64,000 nt of DNA, from the NCBI GenBank assembly GCA_900543415.1, contig UQRE01000006.1:11400-75399 (forward strand), given 5' to 3'. The stretch's first letter is position 1, and every line of letters starts with the position of its first letter. Of this stretch, positions 8,388 to 16,077 are shown piece after piece. Made by a program: the position numbers and the translations under genes. The notes under the pieces are model-generated. The model was not told where the DNA came from. It ran no database searches and was given only the letters and a program-made list of their open reading frames with translations. This DNA is from an uncultured Dorea sp. Its GTDB lineage: Bacteria; Bacillota; Clostridia; Lachnospirales; Lachnospiraceae.

Positions 8388-9563
8388 ATGGATTATGCAA
8401 AAGAATCATTAAAACTTCATGAACAGTGGAAAGGTAAGATTGAGGTGGTAGAAACCGTTCCGGTGAAATCAAAAGAAGATTTAGCACTTGCGTATACACC
8501 GGGAGTGGCAGAACCTTGCCTTGCTATCCAGAAAGATGTAAATAAGAGTTATGATCTGACACGCCGTCACAACATGTGTCTCGTGGTGACAGACGGTTCC
8601 GCCGTATTGGGTCTTGGAAATATCGGACCGGAGGCGGGAATGCCGGTAATGGAAGGAAAGTGCGTGTTATTCAAAGCATTTGGCGGAGTAGATGCATTTC
8701 CGATGTGTATTAAGAGTCAGGATGTGGACACGATCGTTGAGACCATCTACCAAGTGTCTGGAAGTTTCGGCGGAGTAAATTTGGAAGATATTTCGGCTCC
8801 AAGATGTTTTGAGATTGAAAAACGTCTGAAGGAAAAATGTGATATCCCGATTTTCCATGATGACCAGCACGGAACAGCAATCATTACATTAGCCGGACTT
8901 ATGAACGCGCTCAAAGTGACAGGGAAAGAACTTGATAAAGTGAAAATTGTTATGAACGGTGCCGGAGCCGCAGCGATTGCCATTGCAAAATTATTGTTGA
9001 CAAGCGGCGCAAAAGACGTAACCATGTGTGATCGGACCGGTGCTATCTATGAAGGAAGAGAAGCAGGAATGAATCCTGTGAAAGAAGAGATGGCAAAGAT
9101 TACTAACTTGAGAAAAGAGCAGGGAAGCCTTGCGGATATTGTCAAAGGGGCAGATGTATTTATCGGTGTATCTGCGCCGAAAGCGCTTACTGTTGATATG
9201 GTGAAAACTATGAATCAAGATGCCATTGTCTTTGCCTGTGCAAACCCGACACCGGAGATATTCCCGGATGAGGCGAAAGCCGGCGGTGCGAAAGTAGTAG
9301 CAACCGGAAGAAGTGACTTCCCGAATCAGATTAATAATGTGTTGGCGTTTCCGGGAATTTTCCGTGGAGCCTTTGATGTGCGTGCAAGAGATATCAATGA
9401 TGAGATGAAGATTGCGGCGGCTAAAGCGCTTGCGGGACTGATCAGTGAAGAGGAACTGAATGCAGATTATATCATTCCGGCAGCTTTTGATGAGAGAGTT
9501 GGCGGCACAGTTGCCAAGGCTGTAGCTGAGGCGGCAAGAAAGAGCGGAGTTGCCAGATTGTAA
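8388..9563 (+). CDS. NAD(P)-dependent malic enzyme
   Basis: 391 aa, the short bacterial form without a phosphotransacetylase domain. YTPGVAEPC, the substrate and metal region IFHDDQHGTAIITLAGL, the dinucleotide loop GAGAAAIAIAKLL and CANPTPEIFPDEA are present. It decarboxylates malate to pyruvate. The start follows GAGGAGAG. Its position 7 kb from fumarase fits fumarate/malate use but the two are not in one operon. The cofactor (NAD or NADP) cannot be told from sequence. A stem-loop follows at 9597. Confidence 0.93.
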   Translation: MDYAKESLKLHEQWKGKIEVVETVPVKSKEDLALAYTPGVAEPCLAIQKDVNKSYDLTRRHNMCLVVTDGSAVLGLGNIGPEAGMPVMEGKCVLFKAFGGVDAFPMCIKSQDVDTIVETIYQVSGSFGGVNLEDISAPRCFEIEKRLKEKCDIPIFHDDQHGTAIITLAGLMNALKVTGKELDKVKIVMNGAGAAAIAIAKLLLTSGAKDVTMCDRTGAIYEGREAGMNPVKEEMAKITNLRKEQGSLADIVKGADVFIGVSAPKALTVDMVKTMNQDAIVFACANPTPEIFPDEAKAGGAKVVATGRSDFPNQINNVLAFPGIFRGAFDVRARDINDEMKIAAAKALAGLISEEELNADYIIPAAFDERVGGTVAKAVAEAARKSGVARL

Positions 9564-9596
9564 TACAAAGACAATCGATTAGCGTTATAAAGCATA

Positions 9597-9628
9597 AAGA
9601 GAAGCAGGGCGAATGTCCTGCTTCTCTT
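9597..9628. terminator. Bidirectional terminator between malic enzyme and apbE
   Basis: AAGAGAAGCAGG pairs with CCTGCTTCTCTT around a short loop. It separates two convergent genes. The T-rich side is weak on the forward strand (TATATTATG) and moderate on the reverse strand. Confidence 0.7.
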
Positions 9629-9649
9629 ATATTATGAAATGCATGATTT

Positions 9650-10639
9650 TTATTTTGGCTGTTTCTTCTGGAAATTAGAAGAATATTTGATATTTCCATC
9701 ATCGGTGACAAATACAGCGTCAACATTATCAAGCTGACTGATCACATTCATGGATTCCTGATAGCCCATCAGACAACATACGGTACTCATGGCATCTGCG
9801 GTGAGCGAAGAGTCTGTGATAATAGACACGCTGTAAAGGTCGGTGTTACAAGGCATTCCGGTTCTTGGATCCAGTACATGATGATAGAGCGTTCCATCCT
9901 GCTCGAAATACCGCTGATAAATCCCGGTCGTAACAATGGATTTGTCTTTGATCTTTACGGATGTAATAGGTTCACCTGTCTCGTCAAAAGGTTTTTGAAT
10001 GCCGATGTTGTAGTTAGATCCGTCCGGTTTTGCTCCGATTGTCTGGATATTGCCGCCCAGGTTAATGGTTGCATGTTTTACGCCTTGTTCTTCCAGGTAA
10101 TCCTTGATCCGGTCGGCAATATAGCCTTTGGCAATGGCGCCAAGGTCGATTTGAGTATAGGGGTCTGTCAATTGTACAGTGTTGTTCTGGATGTAAATAT
10201 TTTTATAGTTGACGTGGGTGAGCGCTTCCTGAATGGCATCACTGGAAGGAACTGTTTTTGCTTCCTTAAAATCCCACAGGCTTGAGACAGAACCAATGGT
10301 AATATCAAATGCTCCTCTTGAGAATTCACTGTAATAAATTCCTTTTTGAATCAATGTGACCATATCATCGGAAACTTCTACCGGAGCGCCCTGCGCATGA
10401 TTGATTTTGTAGAGTTCTCCTTCTTCGTTTGTCATAGAAAAGTTCTTATCATAGTCTTTGCATAGCTTTTCCACACCTTTTAGGACATCTTCGTCGGCAG
10501 AACCTAAGATCTGAACTTTAATGACAGTATCGAACAATGTGTCTGTATAAGATGGATTCTGTTTTTTCTCAAAACCTGCACATCCGGCAAGGAGCAGACA
10601 GGCAGATACTAAAACTGCTGTTATTTGTTTATATTTCAT
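9650..10639 (-). CDS. apbE: FAD:protein FMN transferase, lipoprotein
   Basis: 329 aa. A lipoprotein signal peptide ends in the lipobox LLAGC, so the enzyme is anchored outside the membrane. The ApbE core shows DTLFDTVIKVQ, DLGAIAKGYIADR, INLGGNIQTIG, the GTLYHHVLDPRTGMP segment and SLTADAMST. ApbE attaches FMN to threonine in extracytosolic flavoproteins of Rnf, Nqr or FMN_bind type. I chose the ATG at 10639, preceded by GAGGTG at a spacing of 4; the in-frame ATG at 10651 overlaps that site. It diverges from a NusG-II/Gx-transporter pair. No FMN-acceptor protein is encoded in the window. Confidence 0.93.
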   Translation of the reverse strand: MKYKQITAVLVSACLLLAGCAGFEKKQNPSYTDTLFDTVIKVQILGSADEDVLKGVEKLCKDYDKNFSMTNEEGELYKINHAQGAPVEVSDDMVTLIQKGIYYSEFSRGAFDITIGSVSSLWDFKEAKTVPSSDAIQEALTHVNYKNIYIQNNTVQLTDPYTQIDLGAIAKGYIADRIKDYLEEQGVKHATINLGGNIQTIGAKPDGSNYNIGIQKPFDETGEPITSVKIKDKSIVTTGIYQRYFEQDGTLYHHVLDPRTGMPCNTDLYSVSIITDSSLTADAMSTVCCLMGYQESMNVISQLDNVDAVFVTDDGNIKYSSNFQKKQPK

Positions 10640-10707
10640 AAAACACCTCATAAATATAATGTAAATAGTTCAAATGTTCTTTTTATTTTAACATAAGAAA
10701 TCTCTGC

Positions 10708-10731
10708 CTGCAATCGAACATGTGATTGCAG
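10708..10731. promoter_or_regulatory. Inverted repeat overlapping the -35 box (candidate operator)
   Basis: CTGCAATC (10708-10715) and GATTGCAG (10724-10731) are perfect 8-base inverted arms with an 8-base spacer. The right arm contains the -35 box of the forward promoter, so a bound protein would block it. It lies between apbE and the forward operon and could act on both. The regulator is unknown. Confidence 0.5.
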
Positions 10732-10754
10732 TAACAGTTTTCTTGTGTTAGAAT
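10726..10754 (+). promoter_or_regulatory. Sigma-A promoter of the NusG-II/Gx/ruvAB unit
   Basis: TTGCAG (10726-10731), 17 bases, TAGAAT (10749-10754). The expected transcript start is about 10761, 16 bases before the first ATG. Confidence 0.7.
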
Positions 10755-10776
10755 AGAACGCAGAGAGGTATGGAAT

Positions 10777-11178
10777 ATGGATGAATTAACAAATATGAAG
10801 GAAAAGAAAAAAAAGCGCATGTCGAAGAAGGACTGGGTATTGATCGTTGTAATTCTGTGCGTGGCAGGACTTGCGTTTCTGCTCCATGAAGTGATTGGCG
10901 CAGAAGGTGCAGGAAGCGTTACCGTTAAGGTGAACGGCAAGATTGAAGGGGTCTATTCGCTTGCGGAAGATAGAGAGATTAAAATCAATGGCGGTTCCAA
11001 CATTCTTGTAATCAAGAATCACGAGGCGGATATGGAGGATGCAAATTGCCCGGATAAGCTGTGTGTGAACCAGAAGCCGGTATCGAAAAACCATGAGAGT
11101 ATTATCTGTCTTCCGAATAAAGTAGTGGTGGAAGTAGACAGTAAAGAAAACAGTCAGTTAGACGGAATCACAAACTAG
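10777..11178 (+). CDS. NusG domain II-containing membrane-anchored protein
   Basis: 133 aa. A basic N-terminus is followed by one transmembrane helix (about residues 22-37) and an exported domain of about 95 residues with VKVNGKIEGVYSL, NCPDKLCVNQ and SIICLPNKVVVEV, the pattern of the NusG_II family (PF07009). The paired cysteines of CPDKLC and the later IICLP may be a redox or metal site; this is inference. The gene directly precedes a Gx-transporter-type gene and diverges from apbE. Proteins of this family have been found beside ApbE and flavinylated redox proteins. No role in transcription is implied. Confidence 0.8.
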   Translation: MDELTNMKEKKKKRMSKKDWVLIVVILCVAGLAFLLHEVIGAEGAGSVTVKVNGKIEGVYSLAEDREIKINGGSNILVIKNHEADMEDANCPDKLCVNQKPVSKNHESIICLPNKVVVEVDSKENSQLDGITN

Positions 11179-11189
11179 AGGTGTGAAAG

Positions 11190-11681
11190 GTGAAGAGTAA
11201 AGTTGCGTATTTTGGCGTATTTGCGGCATTGGCATTGATTTTTAGTTATGTTGAGACGTTGATTCCCATTCAGTTCGGAATTCCCGGTGTGAAGCTGGGA
11301 CTGGCGAATTTGATCATTGTCATTGCTTTGTATCGTATGAAATTGTCGGAGGCCTATCTTCTGTCTATCGTCAGAGTACTGCTTGCAGGATTTATTTTTG
11401 GAAATTATTTCAGTATTATTTATAGTCTGGCAGGAGGAATATTAAGCCTTACTGTTATGGCATTGCTTCGCAAAAAAGGCGGATTCAGTGTCATCGGAGT
11501 AAGTATCGCGGGAGGTGTATTTCATAATATCGGACAGCTGATCGTTGCATCCGTGATCGTGGAGACTTTCAGTGTGATGTATTATGTTCCGGTGCTTCTG
11601 ATTGCGGGACTGGTGACCGGTCTTCTGATCGGTATTGCCTCAGACGGAATGTTGAAGCGACTTGCTAATTTGGAATTTTAG
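11190..11681 (+). CDS. Gx transporter family (HepT / heptaprenyl-PP synthase component I-like) membrane protein
   Basis: 163 aa with about five hydrophobic helices. Family features include FGIPGVKLGLANLIIVIAL and GGVFHNIGQLIVAS. The family (PF07456) was named for heptaprenyl diphosphate synthase component I but looks like an ECF-type substrate-binding membrane subunit. It begins with GTG at 11190 after AGAGGTGTGAA, 11 bases from the upstream stop. Pairing with a NusG-II protein and ApbE suggests a link to quinone or flavin export and extracytosolic redox chemistry, by inference only. Confidence 0.8.
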   Translation: MKSKVAYFGVFAALALIFSYVETLIPIQFGIPGVKLGLANLIIVIALYRMKLSEAYLLSIVRVLLAGFIFGNYFSIIYSLAGGILSLTVMALLRKKGGFSVIGVSIAGGVFHNIGQLIVASVIVETFSVMYYVPVLLIAGLVTGLLIGIASDGMLKRLANLEF

Positions 11682-11690
11682 GAGGAATTT

Positions 11691-12305
11691 ATGATACAGT
11701 ATATACGAGGAGAATTAGCTGCACTGGAAGAAGACCGGATCATCGTTGATGTGGGTGGTATCGGATATGGAATTTTTATGTCTGTACAGTCTATGAGCAG
11801 TCTTCCACCGGTTGGTTCGGAAGTTCGAATTTATACATATCTCAATGTAAAGGAAGATGCCATGCAGTTGTTTGGATTCCTCACAAGAGATGATCTGTCT
11901 GTATTTAAGCTGCTGATCGGTGTAAACGGAATTGGCCCGAAAGGCGGACAGGCAGTGTTGTCTGTGCTATCACCGGACGATCTTCGCTTTGCAGTTTTGT
12001 CTAATGATGTAAAGGCGATTTCGGCAGCCCCTGGAATCGGCAAGAAAACTGCGGAAAAGGTTATTTTAGAACTAAAAGATAAGTTAAGTCTCGAGGATGC
12101 GTTGGATCACGCAGTTTCCGGGCAGAGCGACAATCATTCTGTGCAAAATGGCGGCGGAGAAGTGCAAAGTGAGGCAGTGCAGGCACTTGTTGCACTGGGC
12201 TATGGAAGTACGGAAGCTTTAAAAGCGGTAAAACAGATTGAAATATCAGAAGACACAGATGTAGAGACAGTGCTTAAGAAAGCACTGAAAAATATGATGT
12301 TCTGA
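11691..12305 (+). CDS. ruvA: Holliday junction branch-migration protein RuvA
   Basis: 204 aa. An N-terminal OB fold (MIQYIRGELAALEED), a helix-hairpin-helix region (LLIGVNGIGPKGGQ and AAPGIGKKTAEKVILELKD) and a C-terminal domain that contacts RuvB are present. It tetramerises on Holliday junctions and loads RuvB. It begins 10 bases after the preceding gene with AGGAGGAATTT, and ruvB follows after 16 bases. No RuvC is seen nearby; RecU at 39264 is the resolvase of this lineage. Confidence 0.97.
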   Translation: MIQYIRGELAALEEDRIIVDVGGIGYGIFMSVQSMSSLPPVGSEVRIYTYLNVKEDAMQLFGFLTRDDLSVFKLLIGVNGIGPKGGQAVLSVLSPDDLRFAVLSNDVKAISAAPGIGKKTAEKVILELKDKLSLEDALDHAVSGQSDNHSVQNGGGEVQSEAVQALVALGYGSTEALKAVKQIEISEDTDVETVLKKALKNMMF

Positions 12306-12321
12306 TACAGGGTGGAAGAGA

Positions 12322-13329
12322 ATGAGCAGACGAATTATTACAACAGAGAATCTGGAAGAAGATATTAAGATAGAGAACAACTTAAGACCGCAGCTTCTGG
12401 ATGATTATATTGGACAAGAGAAGATTAAGGAAATGCTGAAAGTCTATATTGCGGCTGCAAAAGACCGAGGCGATGCGCTGGATCATGTGCTTTTCTATGG
12501 ACCACCCGGTCTTGGAAAAACGACGCTTGCCGGTATTATTGCCAACGAAATGCATGTGAATGTGAAGATTACCTCTGGTCCGGCAATTGAAAAGCCGGGG
12601 GAGATGGCGGCAATTTTGAATAACCTTCAAGAGAAGGATGTACTGTTTGTAGATGAGATCCATCGCCTGAATCGACAGGTGGAAGAGGTGTTGTATCCTG
12701 CTATGGAGGATTATGCCATTGACATTATGATCGGCAAAGGAGCCACTGCGAGATCTATCCGTCTGGATCTTCCTAAATTCACATTGGTAGGGGCGACGAC
12801 CAGAGCCGGTATGCTGACGGCACCGCTTCGTGACCGCTTCGGAGTTGTGAATCGAATGGAATATTATACAATTGAAGAATTAAAGATGATCATTTTACGT
12901 TCGGCAAAGGTTCTTGGTGTAGGAATTGATGAACGTGGAGCGGATGCGCTTGCAAGACGTTCCCGCGGGACACCAAGACTTGCAAACCGTCTGTTGAAGC
13001 GTGTTAGAGACTTTGCACAGGTGAAATACGACGGATATATTACGGAAGAAGTATCCAATTATGCCCTGGATCTTCTTGACGTGGATAGAGAAGGTCTGGA
13101 TCAGACAGACCGGGATCTTCTTCTTACGGTCATAGAGAAATTCGGAGGCGGTCCGGTAGGACTTGACACATTGTCGGCATCAATCGGTGAAGATGCGGGG
13201 ACCATTGAAGATGTGTATGAGCCCTATCTGCTTAAGAATGGTTTTATCCAGCGGACGCCGCGAGGCCGTATTGTGACAGAAAAAGCTTACGGACATTTGG
13301 GAATTTCCTATGAAAATAATGAAAAATAG
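12322..13329 (+). CDS. ruvB: Holliday junction branch-migration ATPase RuvB
   Basis: 335 aa. Contains LRPQLLDDYIGQEKIKE, Walker A GPPGLGKTTLA, Walker B LFVDEIHRLNR, sensor region GATTRAGMLTAPLRDRFG, and a C-terminal winged helix with IQRTPRGR. It is the hexameric AAA+ motor that drives branch migration with RuvA. It is the last gene of the unit starting at 10777; a new promoter lies directly after its stop. Confidence 0.98.
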   Translation: MSRRIITTENLEEDIKIENNLRPQLLDDYIGQEKIKEMLKVYIAAAKDRGDALDHVLFYGPPGLGKTTLAGIIANEMHVNVKITSGPAIEKPGEMAAILNNLQEKDVLFVDEIHRLNRQVEEVLYPAMEDYAIDIMIGKGATARSIRLDLPKFTLVGATTRAGMLTAPLRDRFGVVNRMEYYTIEELKMIILRSAKVLGVGIDERGADALARRSRGTPRLANRLLKRVRDFAQVKYDGYITEEVSNYALDLLDVDREGLDQTDRDLLLTVIEKFGGGPVGLDTLSASIGEDAGTIEDVYEPYLLKNGFIQRTPRGRIVTEKAYGHLGISYENNEK

Positions 13330-13359
13330 TTGTCTTTTATAGGAACATTAGTTTATAAT
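13330..13359 (+). promoter_or_regulatory. Promoter of zapA
   Basis: TTGTCT (13330-13335), 18 bases, TATAAT (13354-13359). The transcript would start near 13366, about 29 bases before the zapA ATG. Confidence 0.65.
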
Positions 13360-13394
13360 AGGTTACAGAAATTAGAAATTTGCAGGAGGCTGTT

Positions 13395-13805
13395 ATGGCA
13401 TCATCAAAAAATTTTACGGAAGTATTGATCGGCGGAAAGGTATTTACCTTGAGCGGATTTGAAAGTGAAGAGTATTTACAGAAAGTGTCAACTTATATTA
13501 ACCACAAGTTAGACGAATGTACAAGCAGTGAAGGATATCGCAAACAGAGCGCAGAGACAAGAAGCGTGCTGCTCGCACTTAATATTGCTGATGATTATTT
13601 TAAGGCAAAGAAGCAGGGAAGCACTCTGGAAAATGATATCGAAGAAAAAGATAAAGACATGTATGATCTGAAGCATGAGTTAATATCTGTTCAGATCAAG
13701 CTTGAGAATGCAGAAAAAGCAATGGACAAGCTGAAGGAAGAAAATAAAGAGCTTCAAATGAAGATTGTTCAGTTAGAAACTGAAATGAAGAATAAAAAGA
13801 AGTAG
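13395..13805 (+). CDS. zapA: Cell division protein ZapA family
   Basis: 136 aa. The N-terminal globular part (KNFTEVLIGGKVFTLSGF, followed by EEYLQKVSTYINHKLDE) matches the ZapA fold; residues about 75-136 form a long charged coiled coil. ZapA bundles FtsZ filaments at the division ring. The ATG at 13395 is preceded by AGGAGG; an upstream in-frame TTG at 13380 lies before that site and is rejected. A terminator follows directly. Confidence 0.88.
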   Translation: MASSKNFTEVLIGGKVFTLSGFESEEYLQKVSTYINHKLDECTSSEGYRKQSAETRSVLLALNIADDYFKAKKQGSTLENDIEEKDKDMYDLKHELISVQIKLENAEKAMDKLKEENKELQMKIVQLETEMKNKKK

Positions 13806-13828
13806 GGCTGTCTTTGGACAGCCTTTTC
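13806..13828 (+). terminator. Rho-independent terminator after zapA
   Basis: GGCTGTC (13806-13812), loop TTTG, GACAGCC (13817-13823), then TTTT. Some read-through to the next gene is likely because no good promoter is seen before 13880. Confidence 0.8.
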
Positions 13829-13879
13829 TACTGATAGAGAGAAAATTAATAGATATATATAGATAGAAAGGGAAGACAG

Positions 13880-16069
13880 ATGACAAAGAGGAAAGGTGTT
13901 CCGCAAAAGGAGATAGAAATTCTGGCGCCGGCAGGTTCTCTTGAGAGCTTGAAAGCAGCTGTCTGTGCCGGGGCAGATGCAGTGTATGTAGGAGGAAGTC
14001 GCTTTGGAGCAAGAGCCTATGCCGACAATTTTGGGGAGCAAGAGCTTCTTGCTGCTATTGATTATGTGCATCTTCATGGCAGAAAAATCTATATGACAGT
14101 TAATACCTTACTCAAAGATCAAGAAGTGGAAGAGCTTTATAAATATCTGCTGCCGTATTATCGCCAAGGGCTTGACGCTGTGATCGTACAGGATACAGGT
14201 GCGCTTTCTCTGATACGGGAATGGTTTCCGGGGCTTGGAATCCATATCAGCACACAGATGACAGGGACAGGGACAGAGGGAGCAGAATTTTTTAAAGCGC
14301 AAGGGGCAGAAAGAATTGTTCCGGCAAGAGAATTAAGTCTGGAAGAAATCCGTTCCATGAAGAAAGAGACCGGATTGGAGATTGAATGCTTCGTACACGG
14401 TGCAATGTGTTACTGCTATTCCGGTCAGTGCCTGATGAGCAGTATGATCGGCGGAAGAAGCGGAAACCGCGGACAATGTGCACAGCCATGTCGCCTTTCT
14501 TATAGTGTAGAAAGACAAAAGCCGAGAGAGCTCATGAGCTTGAAGGATTTATGTACGATTGATATGATCCCGGAACTTATTGAAGCGGGAATTGATTCCT
14601 TTAAGATTGAAGGGCGTATGAAACAGCCGGATTATGTATATACCGTTGTAAGTATGTACCGAAAGTATGCGAATCTCTATTTGTCGGAAGGTGCGGCGCG
14701 CTATCAGGTATCAGTGCAGGATCGTAAGGTTTTAGAAGGGGTATACCAGAGGCGGGGCTATTCTTCCGGCTATTATAAACAACACAATGGGAAAAATATG
14801 ATTTCCACCGGTCGGGTGGAAGATGGAATTCAGAAAGTTCCGAATCTGGCAAATTATAAAATAAAAGAAAAAATTAATGGTAAATTAATACTTTCAGAAG
14901 GGAACCGTGCTAAACTGGATTTGAATTTTGATGAGATTCAGGTGTCTGTTCTGGGAGATGTAGTACAGACTGCCAAGAATCAGCCGCTTCAGGAAGAACG
15001 GATTCGAAAGCAGATGAACAAGACCGGCGAGACAGAAGTAGAGTTTGAAAAGCTGGAAGTAAGGATCACCGGAAATATTTTCCTTCCGATGCAGGCGCTC
15101 AATGAATTGAGAAGACAGGGAATAGAAGCTTTGGAAGAGGCAGTCGTTCAACCGTGGCATCGAAAGGAACCGGTAAGACAGCGTCAGAAAGAGAAGCCGG
15201 AAGATGTGAAAGAAGCTGACATGAAAGGGCAGAACATCGAAGAAAGGCAAAGCATCGGCAAAGAGAACAAGCTGCGCCTTACGGCGTTTGTGTCCGACTA
15301 TGCACAGTGCAAAACAGCTCTTGGTGACGAGCGGCTGAACGCTGTCTATGTGGAAAGTAACCTTATTTTTGACAAAGGGATCCGGGAATTATGCAATGCG
15401 GCAGATAAGAAGGTCTATGCGGCGCTTCCGTATATCTGCCGGCACAATACGATGCAGTATATAGAACAAAATTATCCAGAACTTGTGACTTGCTATGACG
15501 GCGTGCTGGTTCGTAATTATGAAAGTCTTCAGTGGCTGGTAAGGCACGGATATGATAAAGAAATCATCGGAGATTATAACCTCTATGTCTTTAATAAAGA
15601 GAGCAAAGAATTTCTTAAAAAACAAGGCGTAGACCAATACACGGCATCGGTGGAACTAAATGACAGAGAATTGCAGAGGCTTGATATAACAGATGGCGTT
15701 TTCATAGCATATGGTTACCAGCCTGTGATGATTACGGCAAATTGTGTGAAGAAGAATACAGAAGGGTGCAAAAAACAGGAAGATGTTTTATATTTGACCG
15801 ATCGGAGAGGAAAAAAATTTGCAGTTAAAAATTATTGTAAATACTGTTATAATGTAATTTATAATCCGATTCCGTTAATGCTGCTTCATCAAGCAGAAGA
15901 AATCCGAAGACTCTGTCCGGCAGAGATTCGGCTTGATTTTGTGACGGAGTCAGCAAAAGAGATGAAAAAAATCGCAGATCTTTATGCTCAGACATTTCTG
16001 GATGGGAAGCAAGTGAAAATTCCGGCTATAGAGTATACAAAAGGTCATTTTAAGCGAGGAGTAAAGTAG
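13880..16069 (+). CDS. U32 family peptidase, RlhA-like
   Basis: 729 aa. The N-terminal U32 domain opens with EILAPAGSLESLKAAV and contains a cysteine cluster in HGAMCYCYSGQC and GNRGQCAQPCRLSY, followed by IDSFKIEGRMK. The middle and C-terminal region (from about residue 380) is DUF3656/collagenase-like and ends in further cysteines around KNYCKYCYNVIYNP. Enzymes of this type are Fe-S proteins; RlhA makes hydroxycytidine 2501 in 23S rRNA, while others act in tRNA hydroxylation or are called collagenase-like. An rRNA-modification role is the best guess. The FtsW/RodA gene follows after 8 bases. Confidence 0.85.
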   Translation: MTKRKGVPQKEIEILAPAGSLESLKAAVCAGADAVYVGGSRFGARAYADNFGEQELLAAIDYVHLHGRKIYMTVNTLLKDQEVEELYKYLLPYYRQGLDAVIVQDTGALSLIREWFPGLGIHISTQMTGTGTEGAEFFKAQGAERIVPARELSLEEIRSMKKETGLEIECFVHGAMCYCYSGQCLMSSMIGGRSGNRGQCAQPCRLSYSVERQKPRELMSLKDLCTIDMIPELIEAGIDSFKIEGRMKQPDYVYTVVSMYRKYANLYLSEGAARYQVSVQDRKVLEGVYQRRGYSSGYYKQHNGKNMISTGRVEDGIQKVPNLANYKIKEKINGKLILSEGNRAKLDLNFDEIQVSVLGDVVQTAKNQPLQEERIRKQMNKTGETEVEFEKLEVRITGNIFLPMQALNELRRQGIEALEEAVVQPWHRKEPVRQRQKEKPEDVKEADMKGQNIEERQSIGKENKLRLTAFVSDYAQCKTALGDERLNAVYVESNLIFDKGIRELCNAADKKVYAALPYICRHNTMQYIEQNYPELVTCYDGVLVRNYESLQWLVRHGYDKEIIGDYNLYVFNKESKEFLKKQGVDQYTASVELNDRELQRLDITDGVFIAYGYQPVMITANCVKKNTEGCKKQEDVLYLTDRRGKKFAVKNYCKYCYNVIYNPIPLMLLHQAEEIRRLCPAEIRLDFVTESAKEMKKIADLYAQTFLDGKQVKIPAIEYTKGHFKRGVK

Positions 16070-16077
16070 GTGAGACT

